Assembly (NCBI GenBank): GCA_021397835.1
Contig: JAJFZO010000407.1
Span: 2,852,001 to 2,916,000 of the forward strand
Direction: 5' to 3'
DNA: 64,000 nt
DNA from: Moringa oleifera
Lineage: Eukaryota; Streptophyta; Magnoliopsida; Brassicales; Moringaceae
The translations under genes were made by a program, and so were the position numbers. The notes under the pieces are model-generated. The model was not told the DNA's origin and did not search any database. It saw only the letters and a program-made list of their open reading frames with translations. This document shows, one piece after another, positions 22,688 through 34,393 of the stretch. The first letter of the stretch is position 1, and each line of letters starts with the position of its first letter.

Positions 22688-23963
22688 GTACGCTCGCGTT
22701 CCCATTAGATATTATTCTCTCTCTCTCTCTCTCTCTCTCTCCGTAAATTTGTACTGAGTTACTATTTTGTGAGCTAAATGTGAATCGGATCTTCTTCTGA
22801 TTCAGTGATTCTGGGCTTTGTTCTAAAAGAATTAGATGAAACTTTTTGATTTTGCTCTGTGTTTGGGTTCTGTGAAAAATTGGGGAAAGCGAATTTCTGG
22901 GGTGCTGTTGGATAGGCTATCTATCCGTGGGTTTCTGTAGAAAAATAGATAATTGCTTGCTCCGCGGCTGGGATAGAGTTGAATTGGCGCTTTGAAATGA
23001 GGGGGAGGTTTCTTCCTAATTTGTTCTGAAGAAGAGAAAGCAAGATCCCGGATTCCACTTAGTTTCAATTTTAAGTTTGAATTACTCAGGGTCTTGGTCA
23101 TGTTTCCTTTGAATTTAATATCTGAGATCCAATCAGGACTCTGATTATGGGTCTGTGGCTGGGATGGATTGTGGCTTGTGGCATTTTATGGTGAGTTTGG
23201 GAATTCTAAGATAGGCAGCGGCTGACAAGATAGTAGATTCAGAAGAAGCAAGATAAGTGGCTAGCAGTAAAATTTGTGCTTTGAAAGATCATTCTATTAT
23301 TTATAAGTTTAATTAGGACGATATTCTCTTGATCCATTATATCTCTGCAGCTAATTTTTGACAGCATTTGAGAATCTCCTTTTCTGGCCAGCTGCTATTT
23401 GCTATCTTGTGTACTTGATCCTTTTCTGTTCATTCCCCCTATTTTTCAGACAACCAATTTCTTGGAGTTGATTGGCAATGTTAACAATTTTACTTATGCA
23501 TGGAATTTTATCTCCCCAATAGCATGGATTTTGGTTTGGACTAGAGCTGGGCTTGAATTCATAGTGTATGGATTACCAAATTCAATATATAGGCCTACAG
23601 AAAAAAGAAGAAATAGTCGACAGATGGATTGAATTTCAGATTTTAGCCCATCACAATTAATTTGTGAAAAGACTGACTTACTTCCTTCAAACAACGTTAG
23701 AATTTAAAGTTTTGACCATCTTTTGTAAGTTTGGTTCTCTTATGTGTTTGCCTGTACTATGAAGATACGTGGTTAAGACTTAAGGAGCGTTGGTTAACCT
23801 GTGCAAGCAGTTCGTGTTCCATGTCTAAAATCTAAATTTTTCTAGATACCTGTAGTTTCCTTCATTTAATTGTAAAGTTCACAACTGAGGTTCTTTTTTG
23901 GCCAGACCATGTGATTGTTGCTGTAATAAATATCTTGTTCTGAAGAATAACTGGCATTTTCAG
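22688..23963 (+). other. Leader intron of the V-ATPase subunit G gene
   Basis: A donor (CGAGAG then GTACGC) at 22688 and an acceptor (TTTTCAG) ending at 23963, six bases before the start ATG, bound a probable 1.27-kb 5' UTR intron. Such leader introns are common in plant housekeeping genes and often raise expression. The donor choice is inferred. Confidence 0.5.
22716..22741. repeat. TC microsatellite
   Basis: A pure TC dinucleotide run of about 26 bases lies just inside the predicted leader intron of the V-ATPase gene. Confidence 0.9.
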
Positions 23964-23969
23964 GCAAGT

Positions 23970-24936
23970 ATGGAAGCCAGCAGGGGTCAGGGTGGAATTC
24001 AGCAATTGCTAGCTGCAGAGCAAGAAGCTCAACATATTGTCAATGCTGCTAGAAATGGTAATTATGCTTTTTCTATAATTTGAACATGTTCAGTTTGGCT
24101 TGTTGGAAATATCTATTGTTAATTCCTTAATTCGTAGTCATTATATGGATCATTCATCGTTCTTTCGCACTCTAGTTATGCCTAAAAGTACTACTGATGT
24201 CAAAATGAGTCTTTGTGTCTCTTCAATGGGAGAGTTTTCTTCACGTTTTGTGTAGAACTCTTGGTTGTATCATTTATTAGTACAGTTTTTCTTGACCTGT
24301 GGATTGCTTTTGAGTTATTAGTGTTCTGTCCATGTGTTTTCATGTTGCACATAAAGTGAAGAGTTTTTCTAATATCCTTCACCTCAAGGAAGCTATTAGT
24401 TATTGCAGTGCTGTAATTGATTTCTGAAGCTCTTTTGGTTGTTTTTCTTTCTTCTGGTTTTAGCAAAACTGGCAAGATTGAAGCAAGCCAAAGAGGAGGC
24501 TGAAAAGGAGATTGCTGAATATCGAGCTCAAGTGGAGCGTGACTTCCAGAGGAAATTGGCAGAGGTAAAATCTTTGTTGGTGAAACTCGTTCACAGGAGT
24601 CTATCTAAGGAAGACTTTCTGACTTTTGTATACTCTGGTAACTTCAAATTTCATTGATGTCTACAGATCCGTAGTTTGTATGTTCAATCTTGAACCTTGA
24701 TAGCATGGGATTTTTCTTCATACATTTGATATTATTAACTGTAAAACTTGTTGTAAATGTGCTAACTCTTCCTCTTCATGGTCTTCAAACAGAGCAGTGG
24801 AGATTCAGGTGCTAATGTGAAGAGGCTTGAGAAAGAGACAGACACAAAGATCCATCACCTGAAAAGAGAGGCTGCAGTAATATCAAAGGATGTTGTCGAG
24901 ATGCTTCTGAAGCATGTGACAACGGTGAAGAATTAA
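23970..24936 (+). CDS. VHA-G: V-type proton ATPase subunit G
   Basis: Coding exons 23970-24057, 24464-24564 and 24793-24936 give 110 aa, the usual length for this subunit. The N-terminus [20 protein letters not shown] is the conserved subunit G start, followed by a long charged helix ([38 protein letters not shown]) and a C-terminal [12 protein letters not shown] block. Subunit G pairs with E to form the peripheral stalks of the V1 sector, which hold the catalytic head still while the rotor turns. The enzyme acidifies vacuole and trans-Golgi compartments. Introns are GT-AG with consistent phases. Confidence 0.96.
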
Positions 24937-27900
24937 ATATCGCGCAAAAATGGTGGTCATGCAGATGTACCAAATCTGTGATCTTTCTGCCTGATTCACC
25001 CTGAACCTCAGTTTCTTGTGTGCTATAGTTGGATCCTTGTGTTGGTTTTGCATATTCCAGTGTAACATGCTGAGACTAATTATTATTGGATTAGTCCTGG
25101 AACCTACAGCGAAAAATCTCTTTGAGCCACTTTGTTTGTCCAGATAAAGTGGCATTTTTTCTTCTCATATAAACAGCAATAAAGATTTCTTATTTCTCTG
25201 TCGTAATGCATTATCCATGTGATATTGCCAGCGAGCTGTTCTCTTGGTTGATTTGCTATTTAAATTTTTGTAACATTGGGAAACATTCTGAATAAATATA
25301 TGCATCTCGTTCTGTATGCAGGCTTTGAGTTTTCTAATATGAAATTTGAAGAGTATTTTTATGATTTATTATTATTAATTTTATTAAATTGTATGTATTA
25401 TAATTTTTTAAAACTTAATATAATTTAAATTAATAAAAAAATTTGACAGATAATGTACTGATCATTAATAAAAATTTTGACAGATTATTAATTTTATTAA
25501 AATTTCAAGGTAAGTAATAACAGAATTTCAGCAGCTTCAGGCCCAATGGGTCTTAACGCGTTGTAGTAACCTATTTCTCTGGTTAAAATCTCGTACAAGC
25601 CTGTTTGGCCCAACAAACGGGTGGCTTCTCTAGGTGACCCAATTAAGAATAATAATATTACATTCATCGAGGAGCATGCAATTCCTGTAACCAAACAAAA
25701 CTCTCAACTTGATTAGCAAGACATACAGAACCAAAAACAAAATTGCTAATGTGCTTCCTTTCACGTTTGGATTTCTATCCCCTTTCCACGACAGAGCACA
25801 TGCAGCTTCAGTGTCACCTAGAACAAGTGGGTCCCAGAAACTGATCGTCAAATCCCGTACCTCCATCTCTCCAAATACCATTTATATGATCCATGATCTA
25901 ACTTGAGATTTTTGAACAGTGAGACCATGGCCCATAAATCTGAAGACAGCGACTATACATGGTAACAAAATTTGGATCAAAACTTGCTACTGAACAGTCA
26001 CATGGGTCCCAGCCTAAATTTATCTATAGATCATATAAAGATCATAGAAAGTTGGGACCCATCAGAGACCAATGAGGCCCAACCAGTGAAAGTGGGTTTG
26101 GGTTTGAGTTTGACTGTGGAACAGTAGAGTGGGCCCAGTGGGTATGGTTGACCAGAGACTGAACATCTTCAGTAGAGTAGAGAGCAGACAGCTGACCGCA
26201 CGGCCACGTGATTGAGATCGGCGGTTGATGATTTCTAGGAAGGTTTTTGGCAGCAACTTGCACAAGCAGACACCGAATTAGAACCCCCCCCCCCTCCCCA
26301 CTAGGAAAATAATTAAAAAATAAAGAAAAAGTGGAAAAAAATAAATAAATATTAAATATAGGCCTGGTAGTACTTTGGCATGTGGGGGCATCACTTGATT
26401 TAGACTCACTTAAGAATTGAATACCATCCCCTTTTTAATTTTTGTTTTTTTCTGGTCGTGCATAATTACTTAATCATAAACCTCAATTATTGAGTTAATT
26501 ACTGTTTATCTAATCACTAAAAGCTACTTTTACCAGATATTAATACTGTACCATCATGTTCACTTTTTTAATCACAGTGTTACATGTCAGCCTGTCTCGT
26601 CTCTTATATATGTATATGTAATTTTAATTTATTTTTAACTTATAAAATGTTTTCAAAATTTAAATTTTTAATGAAATAAAATTAAATTATTACGATTGAA
26701 ACAAATAATATTTTATAAAAATAAAATTTATATTAACAATAAGTTAACCATATAACTTAATATTATTTCAGATAACAAAATTACATTATATTTTATTTAT
26801 CTCATGTTGAATATGATAATATTATTTTAATTTTTATATATAATATAATTTGTTCAAAAATATTTAAAGATAAAAGCTTTTGCAAACTCTATATGATAAA
26901 AAACATTTTATACTGATTATAACTTTCCAATAGAATAAGTTATAAAGCTTATAAGCATATATTATTTTTGTGCTCAAATTATATAAAAATTATTCCAAAT
27001 TATAAAAGCAATAATGAGTTCACTTCCCATTTTAACCCCCACAACCCCTCTCCCCACCCCCCCCCCCCCAAAAAAAAAAAAAGAAAAAAGAGAAAAAGAA
27101 AAAACCACATTGAAATGTAATTCAATTAAACTGATTTGCAATTACAATATAGTTGAATTGATAATAGGGGAGGCCTTAATGATTTGATATAATTCATGGT
27201 TTGGTACGCATATTGCATGAAATTGAAGCATCATAATCATGGAAGCTTTCTGTTAGGTGACAGCTTAGTTTAAGGAAATTCATTCAAGCGGACCGACCAT
27301 ATACTTAATAATGATAATCAAATTATGAAATTAAATAAATTTGTATTTGTTTACCCAACAAAACCAGTTGGTTGATTGGGATTAAACTTTATCACCAAGC
27401 ATATTTATTTAGCTGGCCTAATGATTGATTAACCTGAAAGCTTAACATTAAGTTGCAAGCCTTTTACAACGTAGATATCACCCAATTAACTAAATTATTA
27501 TTCCTAGAAAAATTATTATTATATAAAACAAATTATGAATAAAATTTTATTTTTTATCACATAAAATCTTAATCAAGATTCTATTAGAACTGTCTTAAAT
27601 TATATTTTTGATTATTTATTAAATTTTAATTTGAGTAAAACCAATGATTTTGCTCTTATATCAAATGATTTGCTTTAAATTATTTATTCATATGGATATT
27701 AAAAATGTGAATTAAATCAGGGAAACTAGAAAATTTAGGAATTGGTAGCCCCACTTGTCCAAACATAAATGTTCAAAATAAAAATAAAAAATAAAAAAAG
27801 AAAATAAATACATGTTTTATTTGGCGGTAAGTGGTAGTTAAGTATTTTTGAAATCCTAACGTCCCAACAAAGGAAGCACTGTAAAAAGAAAAAGAAAATG

Positions 27901-28069
27901 GCAACAGCGACGTTCTTTCATCGTCAATAAACTCATTATCGTCCCCATCACAGCTCTCTTACTTACTTGAAGCACCTACACCTACACGGACACCCAAGTC
28001 ACCAATCCTAACTAGCTATACGGTCCATGAATTCTTTCTTAATCCACGCAAAAACCCACCATCAAGACC
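24937..28069. other. Long spacer: V-ATPase 3' flank, a GC-richer patch and AT-rich DNA
   Basis: 24937-25330 is probably 3' UTR and flank. 25500-26275 is markedly less AT-rich and carries regulatory-looking motifs (listed separately) but no recognisable gene. 26280-26300 has a C-rich run, and 27057-27082 is C13 followed directly by A13. The remainder is AT-rich, ending in the promoter of the receptor-like gene. Confidence 0.45.
25827..26210. promoter_or_regulatory. Orphan cluster of TCP-, W-box- and G-box-like motifs
   Basis: GTGGGTCCC is at 25827-25835 and GTGGGCCC at 26129-26136 (TCP-type sites). ATGGGTCCCA (about 26002) and TGGGACCCAT (26053-26062) form a 10-base inverted repeat. TTGACC is at 26148-26153 and CACGTG at 26205-26210. 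The nearest gene starts are 1.9 kb away, so the target is unclear. Confidence 0.3.
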
Positions 28070-30382
28070 ATGCGAATCCTCTGCTATCTACCTCTCCTTG
28101 TTGTTTTCCTCTGCTTCACATCCGCATCTGGGTTCGGATCCATGGGACCCATCTCCGCCGCATTTGGAGATACTGCCTTCTTCTGCGCCATCGATGCTAG
28201 CGGTAAGCAGGATGTTATCTGCTGGGGGAAGAACATGTCATCGTTGTCAGCACCTTCACCGTCGTCCCCATCTTCGACTTCGTTGTTATCTTCAGAATCG
28301 GCTTATTTCAGTGATGTTCCTGCAATGGCGGCTCTCTCCGGTGGAGAAGGGTTTCTATGCGGTATTTTAGCTAATAACTCGCAGGCGTTTTGTTGGAGCT
28401 CTTTGGTCTCAGGTACAGATCTTGTGCCTTCCATTTATCGGATCACTGCTTATGCCCATATTGCAGCTGGCAAGAATCATGTTTGTGCTGTTAGAGGATC
28501 TTACTATTCTGATCAAGATTCGGGTATCGTTGATTGTTGGGAGATTTTGAGGAGTTCAAATAACAGTTTCAGCTCAAAGCAGAGTACTCTGTTTTATGAT
28601 CAGTCCATTGGTAATCTTGTCTTCAAAAAGGTTGTGTCTGGTGAGGGTTTTAGTTGTGGTGGGACTAGAGAAGGAGGCATGTTTTGTTGGGGACCAGACT
28701 CAACGAGTTTAGGGGTATCCGTTGTGTCTGAGAATTTCTTAGTCTTGGCTGCTGGGAGGAGTTCTCTTTGTGGGATCTCAGAATCGTCTCGTGAAGTGAC
28801 ATGTTGGGGTGATCCAACTTCTTTTGCTGCCCTTCCCGTTGGGATTCGTTTTGTCTCGTTAACAGCTGGCGCTCATCATTATTGTGGGATTCGAGAGGAT
28901 GATCATGGGGTTGAGTGTTGGGGGAGCTTTAATTTATCTTCGGTTCCAAAGGGTTCAGGGTTTATGGCGATTGCTTCATCTGATTTCATTACTTGTGGCA
29001 TTAGGGAAGTCGACTTGGTTCTTGATTGCTGGTTTGCTAATGCCTCCTCCCTGTCTGATTACGATCCTCCATTGGAACTCTGCAGCCCAGGACTCTGTAG
29101 TGCTGGCCCTTGCGGTGAAGGTGAGTTTGCATTCAACGCAAGCATTCTCAATGAGCCAGATCTGACAAGCTTGTGTCTCCGGAAAGATTTGCAGATTTGT
29201 TCACCTTGTGGATCAAACTGCACCGAAGGATTCTTCTTGTCTAGCTCGTGTACTGATAGTGCTGATAGAGTATGCACAGCTTGCTCTCTTTGCCAAAACA
29301 GTTCTTGTTGGGATGTCTGTGGCCTTCAATCATCTCCTGCAAACCATTGGCATCACTTGCGTATATTGGTGCTCATAATTGGTTCCTGCATGTCAGGTTT
29401 CTTACTGATACTGATTAGCTGGTGTATTCTTCCACGTCTGTTTGTGACCAATAAAGAAAAAGGAACTAAACAATTCAAATCTTGCATAGGCAAACCGGAA
29501 TTGGATACAGATGTCACTGCTGATTCACTACCTCCTCCATCTGTGGCTCCTTGTCCTTGGGTGCCTCAAGTTTTCCGGCTCTCAGAACTGAAAGATGCTA
29601 CTAATGGCTTCAAGGAGTTCAATGAGCTTGGTAGGGGAAGTTATGGTTTTGTTTACAAAGCTGTCCTCGCAGATGGACGGCAAGTTGCAGTTAAGAGGGC
29701 TAATGCTGCAACAATAATCCACACAAACAGCCGAGATTTTGACATGGAACTAGAAATCCTTTGCAATATCAGACATTCCAATATTGTGAACTTATTAGGT
29801 TACTGCACAGAGATGGGGGAGAGGCTCCTTGTTTATGAGTTCATGCCCCATGGAACACTTCATGATCATCTCCATGGAGGGCTTTCACCTCTGAATTGGA
29901 CCCTTCGGTTGAAAATTGCAATACAAGCTGCAAAGGGACTTGAGTACCTTCACAAGGAAGCTGTGCCTCAGATGGTCCATCGGGATGTCAAGAGTTCAAA
30001 CATTCTTTTGGATTCTGACTGGGTGGCAAGAATTGCAGGTTTTGTGCTTCTTGCTGCAAATGAGAAGGATCTTTCTGCAGATATGAAGAGTGATATTTGC
30101 AACTTTGGGATTGTACTGCTAGAGATTCTCAGCGGAAGGAAAGCACATGACACAGATTACACACCTCCAAATATAGTTGAGTGGGCAGTGCCCTTAATTA
30201 AACAAGGCAAGGCAGCTGCCATAATTGATCGAAATGTAGCGCTTCCAAGAAACGTGGAGCCATTGCTTAAACTAGCAGATATTGCAGAGCTAGCTGTCAG
30301 GGAAAATCCTAGCCAACGTCCTACAATATCAGACTTGGCAACTTGGCTGGAGCAAATAGTGAAGGATGGAGTGATCTTCTAG
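28070..30382 (+). CDS. CCR2-like: CRINKLY4-related receptor-like pseudokinase (CCR1/CCR2 type)
   Basis: A single-exon frame of 770 aa. It has a signal peptide (about 1-21), a run of crinkly/RCC1-like repeats with CWG motifs (VICWGKN, MFCWGPD, VTCWGDP, VECWGSF) to about residue 330, a cysteine-rich TNFR-like segment (about 335-415), a membrane span (about 428-452) and a kinase-like domain from about 510. The glycine loop GRGSYGFVYKA, Lys542 in VAVKRA and HRD (637-639) are kept. The DFG motif reads GFV (657-659), and the activation segment with APE is missing, the sequence jumping from NEKDLS to KSDICNFG. This same loss marks Arabidopsis CCR1/CCR2 (also called CRR1/CRR2), reported to be inactive kinases related to ACR4. 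It is therefore likely a plasma membrane pseudokinase partner or scaffold. Confidence 0.92.
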   Translation: MRILCYLPLLVVFLCFTSASGFGSMGPISAAFGDTAFFCAIDASGKQDVICWGKNMSSLSAPSPSSPSSTSLLSSESAYFSDVPAMAALSGGEGFLCGILANNSQAFCWSSLVSGTDLVPSIYRITAYAHIAAGKNHVCAVRGSYYSDQDSGIVDCWEILRSSNNSFSSKQSTLFYDQSIGNLVFKKVVSGEGFSCGGTREGGMFCWGPDSTSLGVSVVSENFLVLAAGRSSLCGISESSREVTCWGDPTSFAALPVGIRFVSLTAGAHHYCGIREDDHGVECWGSFNLSSVPKGSGFMAIASSDFITCGIREVDLVLDCWFANASSLSDYDPPLELCSPGLCSAGPCGEGEFAFNASILNEPDLTSLCLRKDLQICSPCGSNCTEGFFLSSSCTDSADRVCTACSLCQNSSCWDVCGLQSSPANHWHHLRILVLIIGSCMSGFLLILISWCILPRLFVTNKEKGTKQFKSCIGKPELDTDVTADSLPPPSVAPCPWVPQVFRLSELKDATNGFKEFNELGRGSYGFVYKAVLADGRQVAVKRANAATIIHTNSRDFDMELEILCNIRHSNIVNLLGYCTEMGERLLVYEFMPHGTLHDHLHGGLSPLNWTLRLKIAIQAAKGLEYLHKEAVPQMVHRDVKSSNILLDSDWVARIAGFVLLAANEKDLSADMKSDICNFGIVLLEILSGRKAHDTDYTPPNIVEWAVPLIKQGKAAAIIDRNVALPRNVEPLLKLADIAELAVRENPSQRPTISDLATWLEQIVKDGVIF

Positions 30383-33183
30383 CCTTCAATATGAATTCAA
30401 ATCAAAAGGGATAGATTAGCCAAGAGAGCATGCACCTCAGCTCCAATATGGCAGCTATGCGGAACTGTACATTTAAAATTTCTTGTATATGTCATGCAAT
30501 TTTCTGCTTCTTCAATCTCCTTGAAGTGAAGGAGATGCAATTCATTCTTTTCATGCAAGTTAATATTATAATTTTCTCTTCTTTCATAGCATTCCCATCT
30601 AGACTTTCTTGCATTTCAGGCATCACTTTGGCTTATAAATCTGCTTTTCTTTCATTTCCGTGCAATTACATTCTGACTTTGATTATTCTATTTGCCACAA
30701 TGAGGATGACTAATTGAAGCAAACAAAAAAGCCTGAAGCAGGATAAGATTACGTCAGGAACACTGCACACATTGTAAACAAAAATGTGATTCATGACTTC
30801 AGCTTCCTTTCACTTTCTTGCACTTTAATTCTGATTGCTCTGTGGCAAAAAGGTGTCGGTGACGATAGAGTTGGAGGAATGATGTGGTGATGGAGAGCTC
30901 CATTATGAGGCATATAGATAACATATTATTCTTTCACTTTTTCCGTAAAATGACTAGCTTTATAATGTGTTTGTTGTGTTCTTCAGCAGGAATGGCAAGT
31001 GGTGCAGATAGATAACACTGCAAAATGTTGTCATATCTGTTGTCCACTTTGTTGTGGTGGGAGACACTTTCGGCTTTCATTCTTGTTTTCTTTAATGTGA
31101 TCCTGTTTGGTTACATTGCAGGATTATTACAAGACGAAGCAACCAGCTCCTTTCTCAGAATCAGACAACTTCTTCCGGTTGCTGTAGCAGCTGCATTTAT
31201 CTCCTCATTTATACTCTGGGGGGAAGAACTACAAGACCCAGATGAGAAATAGTAACACAAACCTCATTTCATCCTTGTTTTGTCATATTGAAGTAGCCTT
31301 GAAGTTCTGGAATTATTCAATTCTTGGAGACTTCACTTCTTTTTTTTTTTAAAGGAGATTTAACTATTAGAATTGTATGGTATAGAACTTCATCTCATGA
31401 AGAAAGTATGTGCTTATTGGTCTCAAGGTATGAAACTTAATCTTACCTTAAAAAAAATATGATTTCTTGTGTGATAATTATGAAGGCTTATTGAAGTGTC
31501 TTTTGCTTCTTCAAAGGTGGAGGTACCTGGAAAATTTGGTATCTAATTGATCAAAGATTCTGGACTACCTAAATACAATGATCCCATGTAGAGTCTAGTG
31601 CCATGATTGTTGTCTTCTATAAGCAGTCTCTTACTCTCTCTTTACTGCTCCTTTTGCCTTCAAATCTGGTGATGGGTTAAAGTTCTTGCCTTCAAATAAT
31701 GGTAGGAGACCTCATATGCTAAAAAGTGAGCTTCCTGCTCATTCCCTGCTTCATGAGTCATTGAGAGTCTCTCACTTTTTTTTTTTTGAATTTTTTTTAA
31801 AAATTTAAACTATAATCATTGCGTAGATCTGCTTTATCAAAAAACATTTTATGTAAATAAAATTTTATTTATTTTGATTGTGGTATAATTTTAAATATTG
31901 ATAATGATATATATAAATAAATATATTTAAATTTCTAAAAATTATAATAATTTTATCAAAATTTGAATCGAGTAAAATCGTATTAATTTAGATGTTAAAT
32001 ATATTTTCATTTTTTAAAATTAAAATTTTAAAATAAAACTATACCATCACAACAAATGAAATATCTTATCAGGTGTCTTTGTGCTGTATACTTACCACTG
32101 ACTCCAAGCATCAGCAACTTAAAAAAGAAAAAAAGTGAAGGTAGAAAATTTTTTACTTACACAGGGAACTAGAGGCTGTGACCTTCGAGTCTGAAATAAC
32201 ACATTCCAAGAAGGGTTTCCTCTGCTTCGCTTTCTCACATTTCTCATTTGGCCCAACTCACCAGGTACAGGGAGGGTGCCCTTTTATGGCATTGCCAAAA
32301 GCTGGGAAAGACATGAAGCCATACTCCTGCCTCCTCACTATCTCTACGGTCTACTAACTAGGTTTGGTTACCGAGCTTCTAATGGGAATCTCATGTGTTA
32401 GTCTGAAATGCAATGATCAGTTCTCTGCTTGTTAGTCTATCCCAAACAGCAAAAGCATGACTTCATTCTGTTCATTAATGTGCAGCTGAAAGCATGGTAG
32501 ATTGCCAGCTCTTCAGGCTGATGAAGGATTCAAGCCTGCATAGCAACCCAGATGGCAATTTTTTAGAAGATAAAATGTTTTGCCAGAAAGGTCTCCCATC
32601 AGTCTGACCTTTGAAAGAGTTAAAAGAGTGAATTTTAGTAAAAAAAACTCAGCAGAAATTCATGGAGACCCTGAATTGTTTGAGTTACTTAACAAATCCA
32701 AGAGAGGATCTGGGTTGTAACAACCTAGGAGATGGCACTGAATTTCCATCCGTTGGAGATACAGGGGCATACAGGGCTTCAAGTGCCCAAGGATTTGAGG
32801 TACCTGCCACTGGTTTGGTGGGTGTTTGCCTGTGAATGTGAGCGTAGAGAAAGAAACAGAAAGGAGAGAGAGACAGATAAGAAGAGCAGAATCTAAGCAG
32901 AGAAGCTCTCTGTCTGCCCCAAAAGAAAGGCAGAAGGAACCCTTGTGAGTTCTGATTCTGAGCTGTGTCTTCTGACAAGAAAGAAAAGGATTCCAACCCT
33001 TGAAGATCCTTCCAACAACCCTGTAGAGGACTACAATTATTGCCTGCTGACAACAGCACTTCTGCTGCATAAAAAAAAAGGTCGAGCAGCTTTTTCTCTA
33101 ACTTCACATTCAATCAGTCTGCTTTTATCAGAAACTTTTGTCCCATTTGAGCCCACTCTCCTCCTCCAATCCTCCCAGTCGCG

Positions 33184-33248
<65 letters not shown>

Positions 33249-34299
33249 TCTCTGTCTCTGTCTCTGCAAATATAGGTTTTGAACCTATTAACTTGGCACA
33301 ATGGAACAAACATGGAAGTCATAACTGGGCTCTGAATTTAGTAATTACGAATCACAAATCTAATGCATCACAAGTTGTTTGAAAGAAGTGAAAATTATAA
33401 TGCAGCACAAGTTTAAGAGAAGTGACCACAGAATCTTATCCTCTGCTCACTTAAAAGACAGGTCGTCTAATAATCTGTCCTTCTCTACGACGCTGCTTCA
33501 ATATGAAACATAAAGACCCAGGAGGCAATGGTTTTCCACTGGCCTTGGCCCACTGGCTAGGGAATGAGAGAAATTTTGGGAAGCAGAAGGGAGAAACTGT
33601 ACTATGAAAAGCATGACAGAGAACCTTTTTCCTTCAAAATTTGGGGCACAGTTGAGGGAATCCAAGTCATCCAAACACTCCCAGACAAACCAGTTCCAGA
33701 AGGGGCAGAAGAACCTATTGCTTTATGATCTAACAAAGAGGAAAAAAGATCTCAACAACCCAAATGTTAGAATCAAACACTTCTCTGCCTCAGCTCCCTC
33801 TCTCCCTCTCTCTCTCTCTTTTGATCTATAGAGCCCTTTTTACCCTCTTGAAGATGCACATAGCCCTATTACCTTCACCATGTTCAGAGACAAAGTGGGA
33901 AAAAAGGAGTGCCCTTTCAGGTGGAGTGAGCTCTTGAGCTACATTTGCTACATGCCAAATTGCCAACTCAAAAGCTACTGGGTTTGTTTTCTAGGAAAAA
34001 CGGTGAGAAAAAGAAAAGGAGGTATAGAGGTTGGGGCATTGTCACCTTGAACTTGAAGCCTACTTGATTACGACTGCTTAGAGGTATAGCCATAAGAATT
34101 CTTTCCCTTGTATTTATACTCTGCTATACCTCGCATGCCTAAGTGCCTTTATCATTAACCTCTTCATTCTCTTCTACCATTCTTTCATCACTTTCAAGTT
34201 CCAACATCTACCTCTGGGCATCGCTTTAAGGCAAGAAACAGTGTATGTGTTTCTGGTTAGGACCAAAAAGCAAACAGGAAATGATGCACATTCATCACT
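30383..34299. other. Spacer between the CCR gene and MIR160, no protein gene supported
   Basis: 30383-30700 is probably 3' UTR. A 75-codon frame at 31025-31252 with two hydrophobic stretches is possible but unsupported. 31780-32060 is AT-rich. 32100-33400 is more even in composition and contains the 63-base poly-C run. 33420-34299 is probably the MIR160 promoter and primary transcript; it includes a 10-base inverted repeat, GAGGTATAGC (34081-34090) with GCTATACCTC (34123-34132). Confidence 0.45.
33184..33246. repeat. Uninterrupted run of 63 cytosines
   Basis: Every base from 33184 to 33246 is C, followed by a short CT-rich stretch. The poly-Pro and poly-Gly frames across it are by-products. 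The run may be a real mononucleotide repeat or an assembly or sequencing artefact. Confidence 0.95.
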
Positions 34300-34393
34300 C
34301 CTGTATGCCTGGCTCCCTGTATGCCATGTTCAAAGCCCATCAGGAAGCTGGTGGCCTTCGTGGATGGCGTGCGAGGAGCCATGCATGCGAATT
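34300..34393 (+). ncRNA. MIR160: MIR160 precursor hairpin
   Basis: The 21 bases at 34306-34326 (beginning TGCCTGGCTCCC, ending TGTATGCCA) match mature plant miR160 exactly. The opposite arm at 34367-34387 (beginning GCGTGCGAGGAGCC, ending ATGCATG) is a typical miR160 star strand. The arms are separated by a 40-base loop and pair with few mismatches. miR160 is one of the most conserved plant microRNAs and guides cleavage of transcripts for auxin response factors ARF10, ARF16 and ARF17, which affects root cap, leaf and seed development. The mature strand lies on the 5' arm, as usual. Small open frames across the hairpin (34245-34656) are shadows. Confidence 0.96.

Noticed and set aside
33037..33382. 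Plus- and minus-strand frames with long poly-Pro or poly-Gly runs
   Set aside because: They exist only because the 63-base C run has no stop codon in any frame; the flanking residues match no family.
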